Of a stretch of DNA of 64,000 nucleotides, positions 22,154 through 36,326 are shown in pieces. Position 1 is the first letter of the stretch, and the number at the start of each line of letters is the position of its first letter. Under the pieces are notes generated by a model. It searched no databases, had not been told where the DNA came from, and saw only the letters and a list, made by a program, of their open reading frames with translations. The translations under genes were made by a program, and so were the position numbers. Source of the DNA: Galdieria partita (taxonomy: Eukaryota; Rhodophyta; Bangiophyceae; Galdieriales; Galdieriaceae); the NCBI GenBank assembly GCA_025991245.1, contig BQMJ01000040.1, positions 62,001 to 126,000 of the forward strand. Reading direction: 5' to 3'.

Positions 22154-23521
22154 ATGTCCCAGAAAGACCTCGTTGACTCGTTAGGTTTTTATCTCAATCA
22201 AGTTGAAGGCGCTGTTTCGATATTTACTAAAAGTCTTGACGAAATCTTTCAACCAGGTTTTCATAGTGTGCTTCTTACCAATTATATGTTTGATCTGTCT
22301 TGGTTATTTCAACGAATCCCGCTACTTTTAACTGCAGAGAGGTTGCTTATCGTTCACGGTGACGAACAAGAATACCAACCATTTTCGCCTTGTCACTTCA
22401 TAACCTTTCACAAGCCTCGGTTACCGTTTCGCTATGGAACGCATCACACCAAACTCATCATACTCTTTTATCGAACCACAGTTCGTTTTGTATTGACAAC
22501 TGCTAACATGATACAAAGTGACTGGGAGAACAAAACTCAAGGCCTGTTTCTCAAAGACTTTCCTCAAACAGGAGAGTTGAAACCCTGTCCTTTCTTAGAG
22601 ACTATGGATGATTATCTTTCAGCTCTTGGTAAACCACTTGATTATTATCGTTCCTTACTTTGTAAATATGATTTTTCCAACGCTGGAGTCGTACTTATTC
22701 CAAGTGTTCCAGGATATCATGGAGGACAAAGTTTGGATAAATATGGACATAGATCCCTTCATAGCAACATTAGCAGATATTGCTCTATTTCAGATGAGCA
22801 AAGGAGGAGACATCAACGAAGGAAGAATACTCATTCATCATTTCGGTTACTGTTACAATGTTCAAGTATAGGTAGTATTTCTGAAAAGTGGTTGACTCAA
22901 GAATTCTTTCATTCCATTGTTAGTAGTTGTTGGAAACAAGACGATTGGCATTCATGTTTTGAATGGGATCTCATGTGGCCAAGTGTCCAGCAAGTAAGGA
23001 ATTCCATACAAGGCTATGCCTCCGGCGCTGCTTTTCCTTGGGCGAAAAAGAACTATCGATCTTTTCAAACTTCTCATTTGTGTCTATGGAATGCTCATTT
23101 CTTTAAAAGGGATGCATGGTTACCGCATATGAAAAGTTACATGGCGTATCAAGAAAACGGCAATATCTTTTGGTTTTTATTGACATCGGCTAATTTGTCT
23201 ACTGCTGCGTGGGGAAGTCTTGTGCACAATCAGTCTCAACTGTTTATTCGCTCCTATGAATTGGGAGTCTTATGGACACCCATGCTGTGTTCCTATGCCC
23301 ATCCAGTGAATAATACTGTGATTCAATTGACTACTCCTCAACATATAACATCTTATTATCCACAAGAGACGAATAGCAATACTTTATTTTGTTTACCGTT
23401 ACCTTTTCAACTTCCTCCTCAACACTATGATTCGAATGACTTGCCGTGGCTGTGGGATGTTACCTACCAGTCTCCGGATAGATTCGGAAATACATGGCCA
23501 TTGGAATGGAATGTTGAATGA
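22154..23521 (+). CDS. TDP1: Tyrosyl-DNA phosphodiesterase 1
   Basis: A single exon of 455 residues from the first in-frame ATG. The enzyme removes stalled topoisomerase I and other 3' adducts from DNA. Both HxK half-sites are visible: HHTKLIILFY with FVLTTANM following, and PHMKSYMA with WFLLTSANLSTAAWG following. The SSIGS block near residue 245 and KTQGLFLKDFP are also family marks. It lacks the N-terminal extension of animal TDP1, so the start could lie further upstream in an unseen exon. The last 58 bp overlap the end of the convergent VPS13-like gene. Confidence 0.93.
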   Translation: MSQKDLVDSLGFYLNQVEGAVSIFTKSLDEIFQPGFHSVLLTNYMFDLSWLFQRIPLLLTAERLLIVHGDEQEYQPFSPCHFITFHKPRLPFRYGTHHTKLIILFYRTTVRFVLTTANMIQSDWENKTQGLFLKDFPQTGELKPCPFLETMDDYLSALGKPLDYYRSLLCKYDFSNAGVVLIPSVPGYHGGQSLDKYGHRSLHSNISRYCSISDEQRRRHQRRKNTHSSFRLLLQCSSIGSISEKWLTQEFFHSIVSSCWKQDDWHSCFEWDLMWPSVQQVRNSIQGYASGAAFPWAKKNYRSFQTSHLCLWNAHFFKRDAWLPHMKSYMAYQENGNIFWFLLTSANLSTAAWGSLVHNQSQLFIRSYELGVLWTPMLCSYAHPVNNTVIQLTTPQHITSYYPQETNSNTLFCLPLPFQLPPQHYDSNDLPWLWDVTYQSPDRFGNTWPLEWNVE

Positions 23522-26500
23522 TAGACGACACTTTGTCGACATCGAAATAACTTTTCTCTTAGTTGCACCAACCACCAATGGGTTACTGCTTCATCTTGAC
23601 AAATAACTTCATATACTTGGATCATACCTGAAGATGATAAAGTTGCTGATAAACAACAGTTCCTTGGCTTCACGTTGGGTACACAAGTCATAGCGATGCA
23701 ACACCTATCCTTTTTTTCAATCAACAAAACTTGATCGTGCCACAACTCCCATTGACAAGCAAAACTTGGATGCTGCAAACTCATCTTCGTTCCACCCTTC
23801 CATAAAGATACTGAATACCAACAAAATACAAATCTATAATTGGTCCAAAGCATACCCAACTGGTCCTTCAATGGGGCAAAGAGGATGAGCTGCTCACTAT
23901 CCAAACGTCCATTCCAATGTTCGAATATCCAATTTCCCAACACTTGATCTTGATAGTCAAAAGCTCTCAACGGTTGACATGCACTAGTGGAACGTATCGG
24001 TCTCCATCTTTGACACTTGCTATCTTGATCATTGTCCCATCGGGATAACCAACTTTGTAAATATTCCATACAGCATATGACATGGACGAGCCAACGATGA
24101 CTCCAATCAAGACCCCTATGCCATATCCTTTGATCCATATCATGGGTCGATACATAGGCCAATGTAGAAGATAACCAATCCATCGTACCTCGAAGCATAC
24201 CCAAACTCGCTTCTATCCAACTATCCAAGATGCGGTAGTTCAACTTTACCCATTCTCTCAACAACAATATAGGCCATCTCCAATCCTCATTGTTCCACAA
24301 ATTCGTAACAAATTGTCTCAGAGCAAACTGCATCTTTTTCCAACACTTGTTAGGGTTTCCAAACCAATTCAAGGAACCCATCAAGGCATAGATACCCCAC
24401 AATAAATCTCTTTTGTAAAATAAACCAACATCGTATATCAACGACGACCAATCTATGTTAAAAAGTGTGACTGAGCGGACCCACAAAGGAGCATCTTCTA
24501 TATTGCCAACGGACAATCCAAACAGAGCAATCCATCTTTCCCATTGAACAAAAGGACTAGAAGAGTACCAAGGCAAATGAAGCAATCCAACCACACCCTT
24601 TCTACCAAACTGAAATGACACTTGACAAGCAATATCTGATAGATGAAAATGTTCCACAAAAGTCAATGAACTCAATGTAGAAGATGTTGGATGGTGATAG
24701 GAAGCAATGGGATACGGCTTTGTCCATTCTTGAGTTTCTATCCACCACCAGATACAAGACTCTAATACATCGCTATCCAATCGGATGGCACAAGGTTGCA
24801 CACTACACTGCAATTCATCCAATATATTGCCGTTTCCACTCCATACGAGATGACCAACGCTCATCCGAGTAAACTCTTTCCACCATATTCCTAGACGTCC
24901 TTGAATCATAGCCAATGACTTGTCCGGTATTCCAATCATTGCTCGCTCCATGCACACTGCATAATTCTTTCCCACTGTAGTAACTTGATTGTCTATATGA
25001 ATATCTTGTAAAGCAAAAGATAACCAAAAGTATCCCTCTTGAGTCCAATTGCATTGTACTTTTATCTTGTTGAAACAAGTGTAGGCTATTTCATCGTTGT
25101 TCAATGAATACAACGAAATAGCAATGCCTTGCATATTTACAATAGCTCGAGAATGGGTCCACGAATGGCTAAAAGATGCACGATGGATCAATGCATTTTC
25201 CCATTTCGCCATTCCTCCTCGTTGCATAATCATCATATCGCGATAAGGACCGCGCGATATGAAATAGAAAATCCAACCTTTCCTGTTATAAACTGGACCA
25301 GAATAGGACCTCATGATATCTTTCCAACGATATATCAAATGACTCTTTCCACTTTGTATGGCATAAAAATCAATAGAGTCCATATCCATGAATGACTGCT
25401 GCAAAGATACACATTGTCCATTACCCAATAAATATTGTTTGTGTAAGGAATCCTTTCCTATGCATAGACGGAATAAACGACGAGAGAGATTGACCACTCG
25501 TAGGGTGGTTGGAGGGCAATCCACCAGCATCAACTTGAAACGTTCGCAGGGATCATCATCACAAAGTTGTATTTGAACAAAATATGAACAACTGTTTTTC
25601 ATAGAAAAGATTGCATTCAAACCTTTGCTTGCCATTTCACGTACTTGGGAAAATTGCAATTGAAAACTGTCTCCTCCTTCTCCAGAGGAATGACTCGTTG
25701 CGAATCGTATAAAGTCATGAGATTGGACCATTGCCTCACTCAGCATCATAGTTGAACCTTGCTCAAGAACATAACTCTTTTCACGCCATTCCAATTGCCA
25801 TGTTTGAAAGCAACTATTTTCTAATATGTATTTTGGAAGGATTGTAACATGCGGAATAATAACATCTTGTTCCATCCACTTTTGCTGGGATACCACAACC
25901 ACAATAGAATTATCAAAAGGCATCTTGCTCACACTATGAGTTGGTATGTTGCTGCTTTCAGAAGAATGATGATGAGCCATTGGCCAATGTATCACATGAA
26001 TTCCATATTTACAGCGTTGTATTGTACTATCATAGCAAATATTTGCATCATCGACTTTCCAAGTCAATCGGAATTTCAGACTTGAAACCTCCTTATTGGT
26101 TCCGAATGTTAAACGCAAAGAGCTGGTCAATACAAAACATTCTTTCGAAAGGGAATATTCACCATCAACCTGATCATTCCATAACCAAATATTGGATGGT
26201 TCCATCCACTGCCAGCCAATTGTAATATTTTGTTCCTTTATAGGTAGACGAGGACTTGCGACAATGACATCAGGATGTAATATCATTTCTTTCCATGCAT
26301 AAGAAGATGATGGAAGAACTGTATAAGATATACAACGACCCTCTGTGTTATTTCCAATGGATCGAGTTTGTCTTTTATGTCGACTCCAAGTATCCCATTC
26401 CAGCATATATTGTTCATCTGTTTGTATAGTTCGAATGAAATATCGTTGTTGAAGTGAATAAAACATACAACAACCCATATGAGGTAAAGCATTCCAATGA

Positions 26501-29500
26501 GAGGAAAAAGAGTCATTCATCATTAAGCAAACATCGATTCCCAAGTAATTCCTCACACATAACAGAGGCATCACAGCTATAACCACATCATGTTGATTCA
26601 TTTCCCTATTTGGCTGTGCAATACAATGAACAAAGCCATCCTTCCACTCTGATAGATGGTTGGATTGGAAACAACTTTGTAACCAATCCATGAACAAAGG
26701 ATTCTGGTCTAAACAAGCTCCAGTCATATCATTGAAACTGACTCGAATATGCTTTCCATTGCATAAATAATCCAAAGGAACATTTCGCCTTTCTCCACTT
26801 TCTATACGCATACTTTGCACTTGATGACTATCCACATATAGAAAATTCAACAACACCACATTATCGCAATGATTTTGTATAAAATAATTCGAGCGAATAT
26901 CTAACAGTGTGTTCAATCCTGAAATTTGTTTTTCTATAACCAAGAAGAGACCTTGTTCACTTGAATGGATAGGAAAATAACATTGTGTTTCATCAAAAGC
27001 GAGATCAACTCTCTTTGGCGAAGAAAGGTATGGAGAATATAAATAAAAATGTCCTTGTATTACGAGTTGATCGACAAGTTCGACTCGATGGCCATCTTTG
27101 ATTTGTTGTATGACAACATCCTTTGTTTGGTACAGTTCAATTGTCTCTCCCGTTCTGTTGCATATAGAAAACAATGCACGGGAACCAGTCGGTTGGCGGC
27201 TTTCTTGAAGCTGATTATACAATCGATACAAGGTTGCAACCATGGGAGGATTGAGATTCAGTTGTAATATGCGAGAAGAATTCAGTTGTATATCAAAATG
27301 AGAAAAAAGCGGATGAGAAGGAAAATGGGAAGAAGCAATGAATGCTAAACCATCACAAGGCTCTTGTTTCCTAAAGTAGAGACAAGTATTCCATTCTTCC
27401 ATCACAGGTTCCAAAGCCAAATGAATCATATTGTACAATTCTACTAAACAACTCACATCTAATCGACCTCCAAATGGACTACACTGCAACTGGAAAGACA
27501 AAAGAGCCCTACATAAAGGTAAGCCTTCCCATTCTTCTTGATCCATCCAAATGAACTTTGCTTGAACAATAGCCAACTGCATATGAGGAATTGTCAACGT
27601 TTGTGAAGTGCTTTCAGACCTAGGCAACCAACTTTTAAGCCACCTATCCAGGCAGCTGTATCTTTGTGCAGAGAACTGAATGACCCATTTCTGAATTCGA
27701 ATAGAAAATGATTGTATATTGGGTTGTGCTTTTACCCATATTTCATCTCCTTTGAATAGAGAATGATGTCTTTTGCTTGCATGACAATTCTGACCAGTTA
27801 CCAAAAAACGTCGCCTGTTGTCTGAAGAGTCACTCACCCAACTCGTATTTCGACTATGATCTGTACTGCTCTCTCCTCTTCCATCCATAAGAGAAGAATC
27901 AACGCTTCCCTGACTATCTACAGCCATACTGTCCAATCCAAACTTGTATTGCCTTGTTGAAAAAGTGATACAGAGTTCAGGTAGCGAGGATATCTCCAAG
28001 TTGATATGTTTCAAAGTCCCTTGTAACACAACAAGAGAAGACGATACTACTGGAACATCACTACATTCCAATAAACAACAGCGAAAACTGGATACTTGGC
28101 AATGTATGCTCCAAAATGAATCTTTGTGTTTCTTTGTCATTCCACCTTGTGAGGATAAAGACAATCTATCCATCATACTAGCTAGAATTGTTTTCAACTC
28201 TAGACACAGCTGCAATAGAGGAAAGTTCAATTGCAACTGAATATTATTCAAAGGAATGAAACCATTCCATCTGGATAAGCGTCTATTGTATGATAACTGG
28301 ATTGCTCGATTCTTGAAAAACATAGGATGACTATAATCAGGTGGATTCCAATCAGGAACGATAGATAAAATCAACGGTTTTCCTTGATACTCCCAAATAT
28401 TGGGTCCTTTTCCAATAGTTGACGCCATATATTGGAAATAAATTATACATTCAATCTGCTCTCGAAATTCCATCATCCATTGATGGATTTCCCAATCAGT
28501 TGTTATGTTCCAACTATGGCAACTAAGCAATCCAATGGATGTACGATGTATGACGAATCGATACCAACCAATGGCTGAATGGGACTGATCGTTCACAGTC
28601 GACGACTTGTGAAAAATACTATTCCATTTAGAATGCCATTGTTGTTTCCACCAAAGCACTAGTGACGTAAGAATGGAGAAGAAACATGTGTCCAAACCCA
28701 ACTTCAACTCCTCAACTTGCAAAAATTCAAATGGACTCTTCAAAACATTATAAAATATCGATTGACTTTGGAAAGAAAACAAAGTATGAGAAAAGCTCTT
28801 GACTTGAGCAGTCCAATTAGGCAACCGGAACCAAAATCTTTTCATGGAAGCTTCACTTGTTGCAGTGCTACTACTGGTAGAAAGAGTACGCCATTCCTCT
28901 CCCCAATGAAAAGTATCATAACCTCCTGATGCTCTTTGAAAGCTAATCATAGCCTCATGATTCCAAAACGTCCATTGAAAACAAAATTCTTCCATGCCAA
29001 TATGTAAAGAAGAGAACAAAAAAGTCGGTTCCTCCGATGGGATATTGTCATGAATACTATTCTCCATCCAATCATTCACTATTTGTAATGCAAATATACT
29101 GCCGTTCATCAAAGACTCAATATCCTCCAACGTTAATCGAATATGAATAGGAGAGAACATACAACACAACTTGAAATGATATTCTTCTTGTTCCTTCATG
29201 GAAATCGTGAATGGAAGCATATCTAATAAAGTCTCAGTGTATTCATTCCTATCTGCATATAAGCGAGTCGAAAAGACAATCCATTTCCAAGGCATCTCAT
29301 GCATCGATCCCTTTTCATCTCTTGTCTCTTGTGGTTCGATATTCTTATCCAAAGTAAAACGTATTCTTTCCAACAACAAATGAAAAGGAATACAACTCAT
29401 ATGGGAATACGCAACGTCCAACTTTTCTATCATCACTTGGCCATATATCCAATCCAAAGAATGACTACTTTTCTGAACGGATTGAGTATGAGATGTTGGC

Positions 29501-32063
29501 GATATACATTGCATCCACTTCAAAGCGGGAAACAGGTCCACATAAATATATTGCAAGGATAACACAGCCGAAGATTGTCCTTGTCCAGTGAATTGCAAAC
29601 AAAGTCTATTGCCATATAATTCGTTATGACTGCTTTGCAATAATACAAATCGATGACTATCCAACTCCATCGAAAGAAATGATAAAGAAACGCTACAACT
29701 AGAAAAATGATTCCGTTTGCTTTGATAAACAAGATTCATTTGTTTCCATTCCAACTTGAACAAAGGCAAGTTAGTCGCTTCCCGTATCTCCAATGGCAAA
29801 TAGAATAATTGATAATCTTGTTGTAAACAGTACCATAGAAATAACCAATCTTGTGATAGAATAGAAACTTGCAACTGATCGATAACACACTGAAAAGTTT
29901 CCATGTTCTCTTTTTCATCTCTTGATAAAGTCAATTCAATAGGATGACTAAAACATAACAAAGTTCTCGATTGACTCTCGTCATTTTCATAAGAGTTCCA
30001 AATATGAACAACACAAAGATTATCTATGGTAGATAGAATTCCACTACAACTCGATGGAGTCTCTTGATCATGGATAGAATAACCTGCTCTTTGCAACTCC
30101 AAAGTATCCCAAGACAACTTTAAACCTTCTTTAGAATATTCTTTCGAAGAAACACTGCATGTAATATTCAAATCATGGACTTTGATCAGGATTGCACCCC
30201 TCTAAAATATAAAAGTCAATATACTGCACACAATACGGAAATTATCACAAACCTCCATAACCCAATTCAAGGATGAACGAGGTTGATAGGACGACAATGC
30301 ATTCCATACAAGTTGGTTGAAAGGATTTGTCCCTTTCATTTTCCATATCAAACTTACAAGTGAGTCTTTTTCCTTCTCCTTTTTCTTCCCTTCCTCTAAA
30401 ATCTGTTTGTTATGTTTGATCATGTCATGAAAATAGCGAAATAGAACGGAATACAAACTCATTCGTATTCCACAAAGTTCTAAAGTTAAAAACCCAGAAA
30501 AAGGTTCTTCATGTTCCAATCTATACTCCAATTGTATCCAACTAGAAAATCTATCACTAGAATCAATGATATTCCAAACATCTTGAAAACCTTCCATAGG
30601 GGAAGATAATGAATTGTTCAAAGATATAAAAAGACCAACAGAACGACTCATCACTATCCACTTTTCTTCTCTCTCACTATTCAACCACTCCAAATAACAA
30701 TTACCCAACTGCCATTCCAACTTTACATTCTTATGTCGCAAATGTACATCGACTCCTCCTTCCCAATGACATTTCAGAGCTATCGTGGGCTTTGACATTA
30801 AGGGATGCCAAGAACTACTTTGAAAGAAACAACTCCTTGTAAACAATTCTTTCAAATACTCTTCATCCAATAGGGAGAATACACAAAGAGAATCTTGTTC
30901 ATGGGTAGAAACAGCCAATTCTTTAAGATGTCTTAAATAGAACATACACTGTTGAGGAAATCGTTTCTCCATTCTCTCTAAAAAAACAACTTGTAAGGGA
31001 CTCAGTCGATAATCTTCAAACTCATCTTGTAATAATTGTAGTCTCAACCATCGAAAACAACAAGAACGAAATATACAATAATACTTCCTTATAGGACGAA
31101 CCCAATGTACAATCACAAAACGAGTAATCCATTTCCACTGGGCAACAATCATGGAAGACTCTTCAATCGAATGTTTGGATTTACATTTATCCACAGATCT
31201 TTGATACTCTTGAAAAGCCTCCATAAGATTCCATAAACTTTCAATAACACTGCAATCCAAATCCAACTGCAAAGATGATGAACAAAAGATGGAACAGGAT
31301 ATGGAAAGTTCTTGGACTTGTATCATCGCATCCAATTCTAAACGACAGGAGGCAAGTGAACCTATCGTTTTCTGTCTATTGTGCGAACACTGAATGTGAT
31401 ATATTTCAAGTTGATGGAGTGAGACCATTTTTGAAAGGCCAAGACCCAGATCGATATATCCTTCAGCACTACCTTCCATAGGAATAGAACCAGCTTCCCT
31501 TTCAAAAACTTGCAACTTATCTATAAATAAACTCAATTGGTTGCATTGTCCAGATACAAAATATTCCAGAGTTATTGTGACCTCTTCCACAGTCAACGAA
31601 ACCAAAGCTGCTAGAAAAGAGCCAAGCTCCGTCTTCAACAAGGACAAGGTTTCGTTCCACTCAAAAGCTGAAAACATAAGACCACTTTCGTTATATATAG
31701 TTTCTGATCTAGAAATTTCCTGGTCTTCTTCTGGTGAAGCTTGCCTGAACTTGAGATGCAGGCCTTTCAAAGTGATAGACAAAGAAGTATGTGACTGAAA
31801 TAAAGAGAATTCCAAAAAGTCAACTGTTCCTTGCTGTGAGTTTTCATTTCAGTATTCCAACTATAGAAAATAAACCGACTCACTTGTAAAACAAAACCAA
31901 ATGAGCGAACAAGACTATTCCATAACAAAGTCTTCAACTTTAATTGGGACAAACTCACTTTACCACGCCATAAGTGAATGTGTAGCTGGTCACGATTAAT
32001 ATCTTGAAACAACTTGTCCAAGTGCTTGGACAAAGTATCTGCAACAAAACTACCCAGAGACAT
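23464..32063 (-). CDS. VPS13-family bridge-like lipid transfer protein
   Basis: Three exons (31884-32063, 30253-31833, 23464-30201) encode 2832 residues, and the last exon alone is 6.7 kb. The N-terminus has the chorein pattern (SFVADTLSKHLDKLF, then LHIHLWRGKVSLSQLKLK). The long middle is beta-rich, as in the lipid groove of VPS13, and residues near 1050-1700 carry repeated short motifs like the VAB/SHR segment (YFIQNHCDNVVLLNF, LLCVRNYLGIDVCLMM, YNRKGWIFYFIS). The C-terminus ends in a PH-like stretch. These proteins move phospholipids between the ER and other membranes. It is shorter than yeast Vps13 (about 3100) but longer than ATG2. A hydrophobic frame upstream of the chosen ATG is a shadow of the J-protein tail. 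Confidence 0.87.
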
Positions 32064-32097
32064 CAAATGTACTTTCTCATTAGCGAACGAGCAGTCT

Positions 32098-32740
32098 TTA
32101 TTTGGGATGAGCGTTCCAAAACAAATGATTATTGCCATGCCAGTCAATATTTCTATCGTGACACATACTACGACAACCATCACATATACTATAACAAGGA
32201 AGTTCTCCATTATTACCCGTTCTTAAACATCGAGGTGAAGGAGGTGCCTTGGACGGCTTGCGATATGTCCTTTGGTGACTCGTTCTTAGTATGCCTTTTC
32301 GAGGTAGAAAGATAGATACACTTACGTATATACTTCTTCTTTCGATAGAGTAGAATAATGCCTCTTATCTTTACGAAATTGCCCGTTGGCATACAACTTT
32401 TGTAACACTTCATACGCTTCTTGCAACTCTATAAAGGAACGACTCCTTTCCTTTTCAACATATTCGTCAGTAGTTGTTTCAAGCACATCCGGATGTAACT
32501 TTTTCACTAAAAATAAATATCTCCTCTAAACAAGAATAGTAGGAGTACAAGAGTACTTCTGAAAACAAAGCATACCTTAACTTGTTCAAAGGAAGCACAA
32601 GATTCCAAGTCAAGAACTGAAAAAGGATCCCTTTTCTGACTATGCAACCATCCTCTACTACATTGATGAAATATCCATACAGGAATAAGTATCGGTTTCT
32701 TTTGGATAGTCTGAACACATGTTTGGCTTCTATACAACAT
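32098..32740 (-). CDS. J-domain protein with cysteine-rich tail
   Basis: Exons 32549-32740, 32326-32498 and 32098-32284 encode 183 residues. The J domain starts at DPFSVLDLESCASFEQVK and reaches LHPDVLE after removal of a 50-nt intron, which leaves exactly ten residues between the helix II lysine and HPD, as in ordinary J domains. Helix III follows (SFIELQEAYEVLQKL). The N-terminus (MLYRSQTCVQTIQKKP) looks like a mitochondrial presequence. The last exon is unusual: after a basic proline-containing stretch it reads CYSICDGCRSMCHDRN and ends WNAHPK, a possible metal-binding tail. The partner Hsp70 is unknown. The stop is 34 bp above the VPS13-like ATG on the same strand. Confidence 0.75.
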
Positions 32741-33173
32741 CCAAAGAATGAGATCGATGAATAGTGATTTTGGCTGGAAGACTGGAAGGAGAGATTCCTA
32801 ATAGTCTTTCTATTGAACAAGCAGTCATTCTATCCATTCAAAATATTCATGAAAGATATCATCATCTATAATGAGAGAGGCAATGTTGAATGAGCTCAAT
32901 GGACAATCCTTGTATGAGCTTCTTTATACAGCCAAAGCCACTCTATGCAAAAAGGATCAACATTCGTACAACATAACGAGTTTGCAAGTTTCCTTATTCA
33001 AAAAAAGAAAATAAATTACTCCTCAGATACAAAATAATTAGAAGCTCGACTCCAATTCTATATAGCCATGGGAATGTTCAAAAACCAATCGATATGATAC
33101 CATCTTTGCCATTTTTCTATTTTTCCTGGTGGGCATCAACGCTTATTGGTGGTGGTGTTACTCAAATCCATTC
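32741..33173. promoter_or_regulatory. Divergent intergenic region, J-protein / V-ATPase B
   Basis: 433 bp between two divergent start codons. No coding-like frame was found. It presumably contains both promoters. There is an AT-rich run near 33000-33060, but no motif I can name. Confidence 0.4.
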
Positions 33174-35170
<1,997 letters not shown>

Positions 35171-35471
35171 TCAATGGAAATCAAAGAGTTTTATTGAATG
35201 TCATAAAGAAAATGACAGTTTTCCCAATATATATATATGTCTGTAGTCTATCTTATCTAAGAGAGCACGAAAGAAGAATCTCTCAGACTCCGAAAACTAC
35301 AACTGTTTATTTTAGGCCACCAAACAGAGTTGCAATAGTATGTTGATTATCTTGTTACTCTATGGCAACCATAATAGTGGCCAAACTTCACAAGGGCGAA
35401 TATGATTCTTTTCCAACGTTGAAGCACTTGTCAACCCTTTTCAATCCTTTTTATATGATTCCAATAAGAAA
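35171..35471. other. Intergenic, no gene seen
   Basis: 301 bp after the V-ATPase stop codon. It contains a short TA run (ATATATATAT near 35230) and no convincing coding frame. Confidence 0.4.
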
Positions 35472-35742
35472 ATGTTGCCCATCATCTATAGATATCTTTC
35501 GAAACGGTTTGAAATGGTTGCTATACCTAAAACAAGGAACAAGTCCAAACAGGTCGAAGGTATTTGTGTGCCAACTCTAAGAAAACTCTTTTCAACATCA
35601 AGTTGAAGGTTTCGATCTGTCGACAAGAGACGCAAAAAGCCAAACTCATCTTACCGAATCGTCACTTCTCTTTACAATCCAAAGCAAATTGACAGTCAAA
35701 CCAACAGAGGAAAAAGAAACGCGTCCTATTACCTTGCAATGA
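35472..35742 (+). CDS. Possible small spliced gene, 73-residue basic protein
   Basis: A frame from the ATG at 35472 (MLPIIYRYLSKRFEMVAIPK) can be joined at GAAG|GTATTT to GAAG|GTTTCG through a 49-nt intron (35560-35608), ending at a TGA at 35740-35742. The product is 73 residues, basic at the N-terminus and polar after it. All three frames of this stretch are open, so the choice is weak: a second frame gives KRRKKPNSSYRIVTSL and is also plausible. Family not recognised. It may be a small mitochondrial protein. Confidence 0.3.
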
Positions 35743-35853
35743 CTCATGATCCACTTCTAGTCCATAAACATTCCACAAAAGTACTTGTGTCCTAGAAGGT
35801 GATCGACGATATGATCGACAAGTTGAGACGTGGATGGGTGATTGATTCTTGTT

Positions 35854-36177
35854 ATGGTGAACGCTTGGATGGGTGCCGCACTAGGTTTAGCAGCACAAAT
35901 TATTACGAATGGAGCAAGATTACTTCCATTATCTCGACGTAAGTTTTGTAGTTGCTGATTCGTTTGTTTGACCATTGTGTTCCTAGGTCCTTGGGAGCAC
36001 TTGGCTGCTATGGGAATAGGTGCTTATATTGGAAAAATATGGGGAGAATATCAGCGTGACAAGATTGAGAGAAAGGAATATCGTTTGAGGAGAGAACTGG
36101 AACAGACAAGAAGGGAAAATCGAAAGCGTCTTTTGCAAGAAGAGGGACTCCAAAGCGGTATAACGGATAGTCCATAA
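35854..36177 (+). CDS. Small membrane protein (91 residues), possibly a complex I accessory subunit
   Basis: Exons 35854-35938 and 35987-36177. The N-terminus (MVNAWMGAALGLAAQIITNG) is a hydrophobic helix, RRPWEHLAAMGIGAYIGKIW is a second, and the rest is a charged helix rich in Glu and Arg (RLRRELEQTRRENRKRLLQ). The two-helix hairpin with a PWEH turn recalls NDUFC2-type complex I subunits, but this is a weak pattern match. The 48-nt intron splits an arginine codon. Coding status is well supported by the splice and phase fit. Confidence 0.6.
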
Positions 36178-36326
36178 CGAATATCTGTATCCATGGAGAA
36201 CACTCTCCCATATTTGAAGGTTGTTTGTGAATAAACAACATTACTTGGAAATATTTATAAATGAAAGACTGTGGGGATCTAATCTTGGTATCACAATGAG
36301 GTAGTTTAGCCCAAAACTCCTGTATA

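Noticed and set aside
32064-32210. Hydrophobic N-terminal extension (MENFLVIVYVMVVVVCV) on the VPS13-like protein
   Set aside because: The same bases encode the spliced C-terminus of the J-protein in another frame, and the chorein domain starts normally at 32063.
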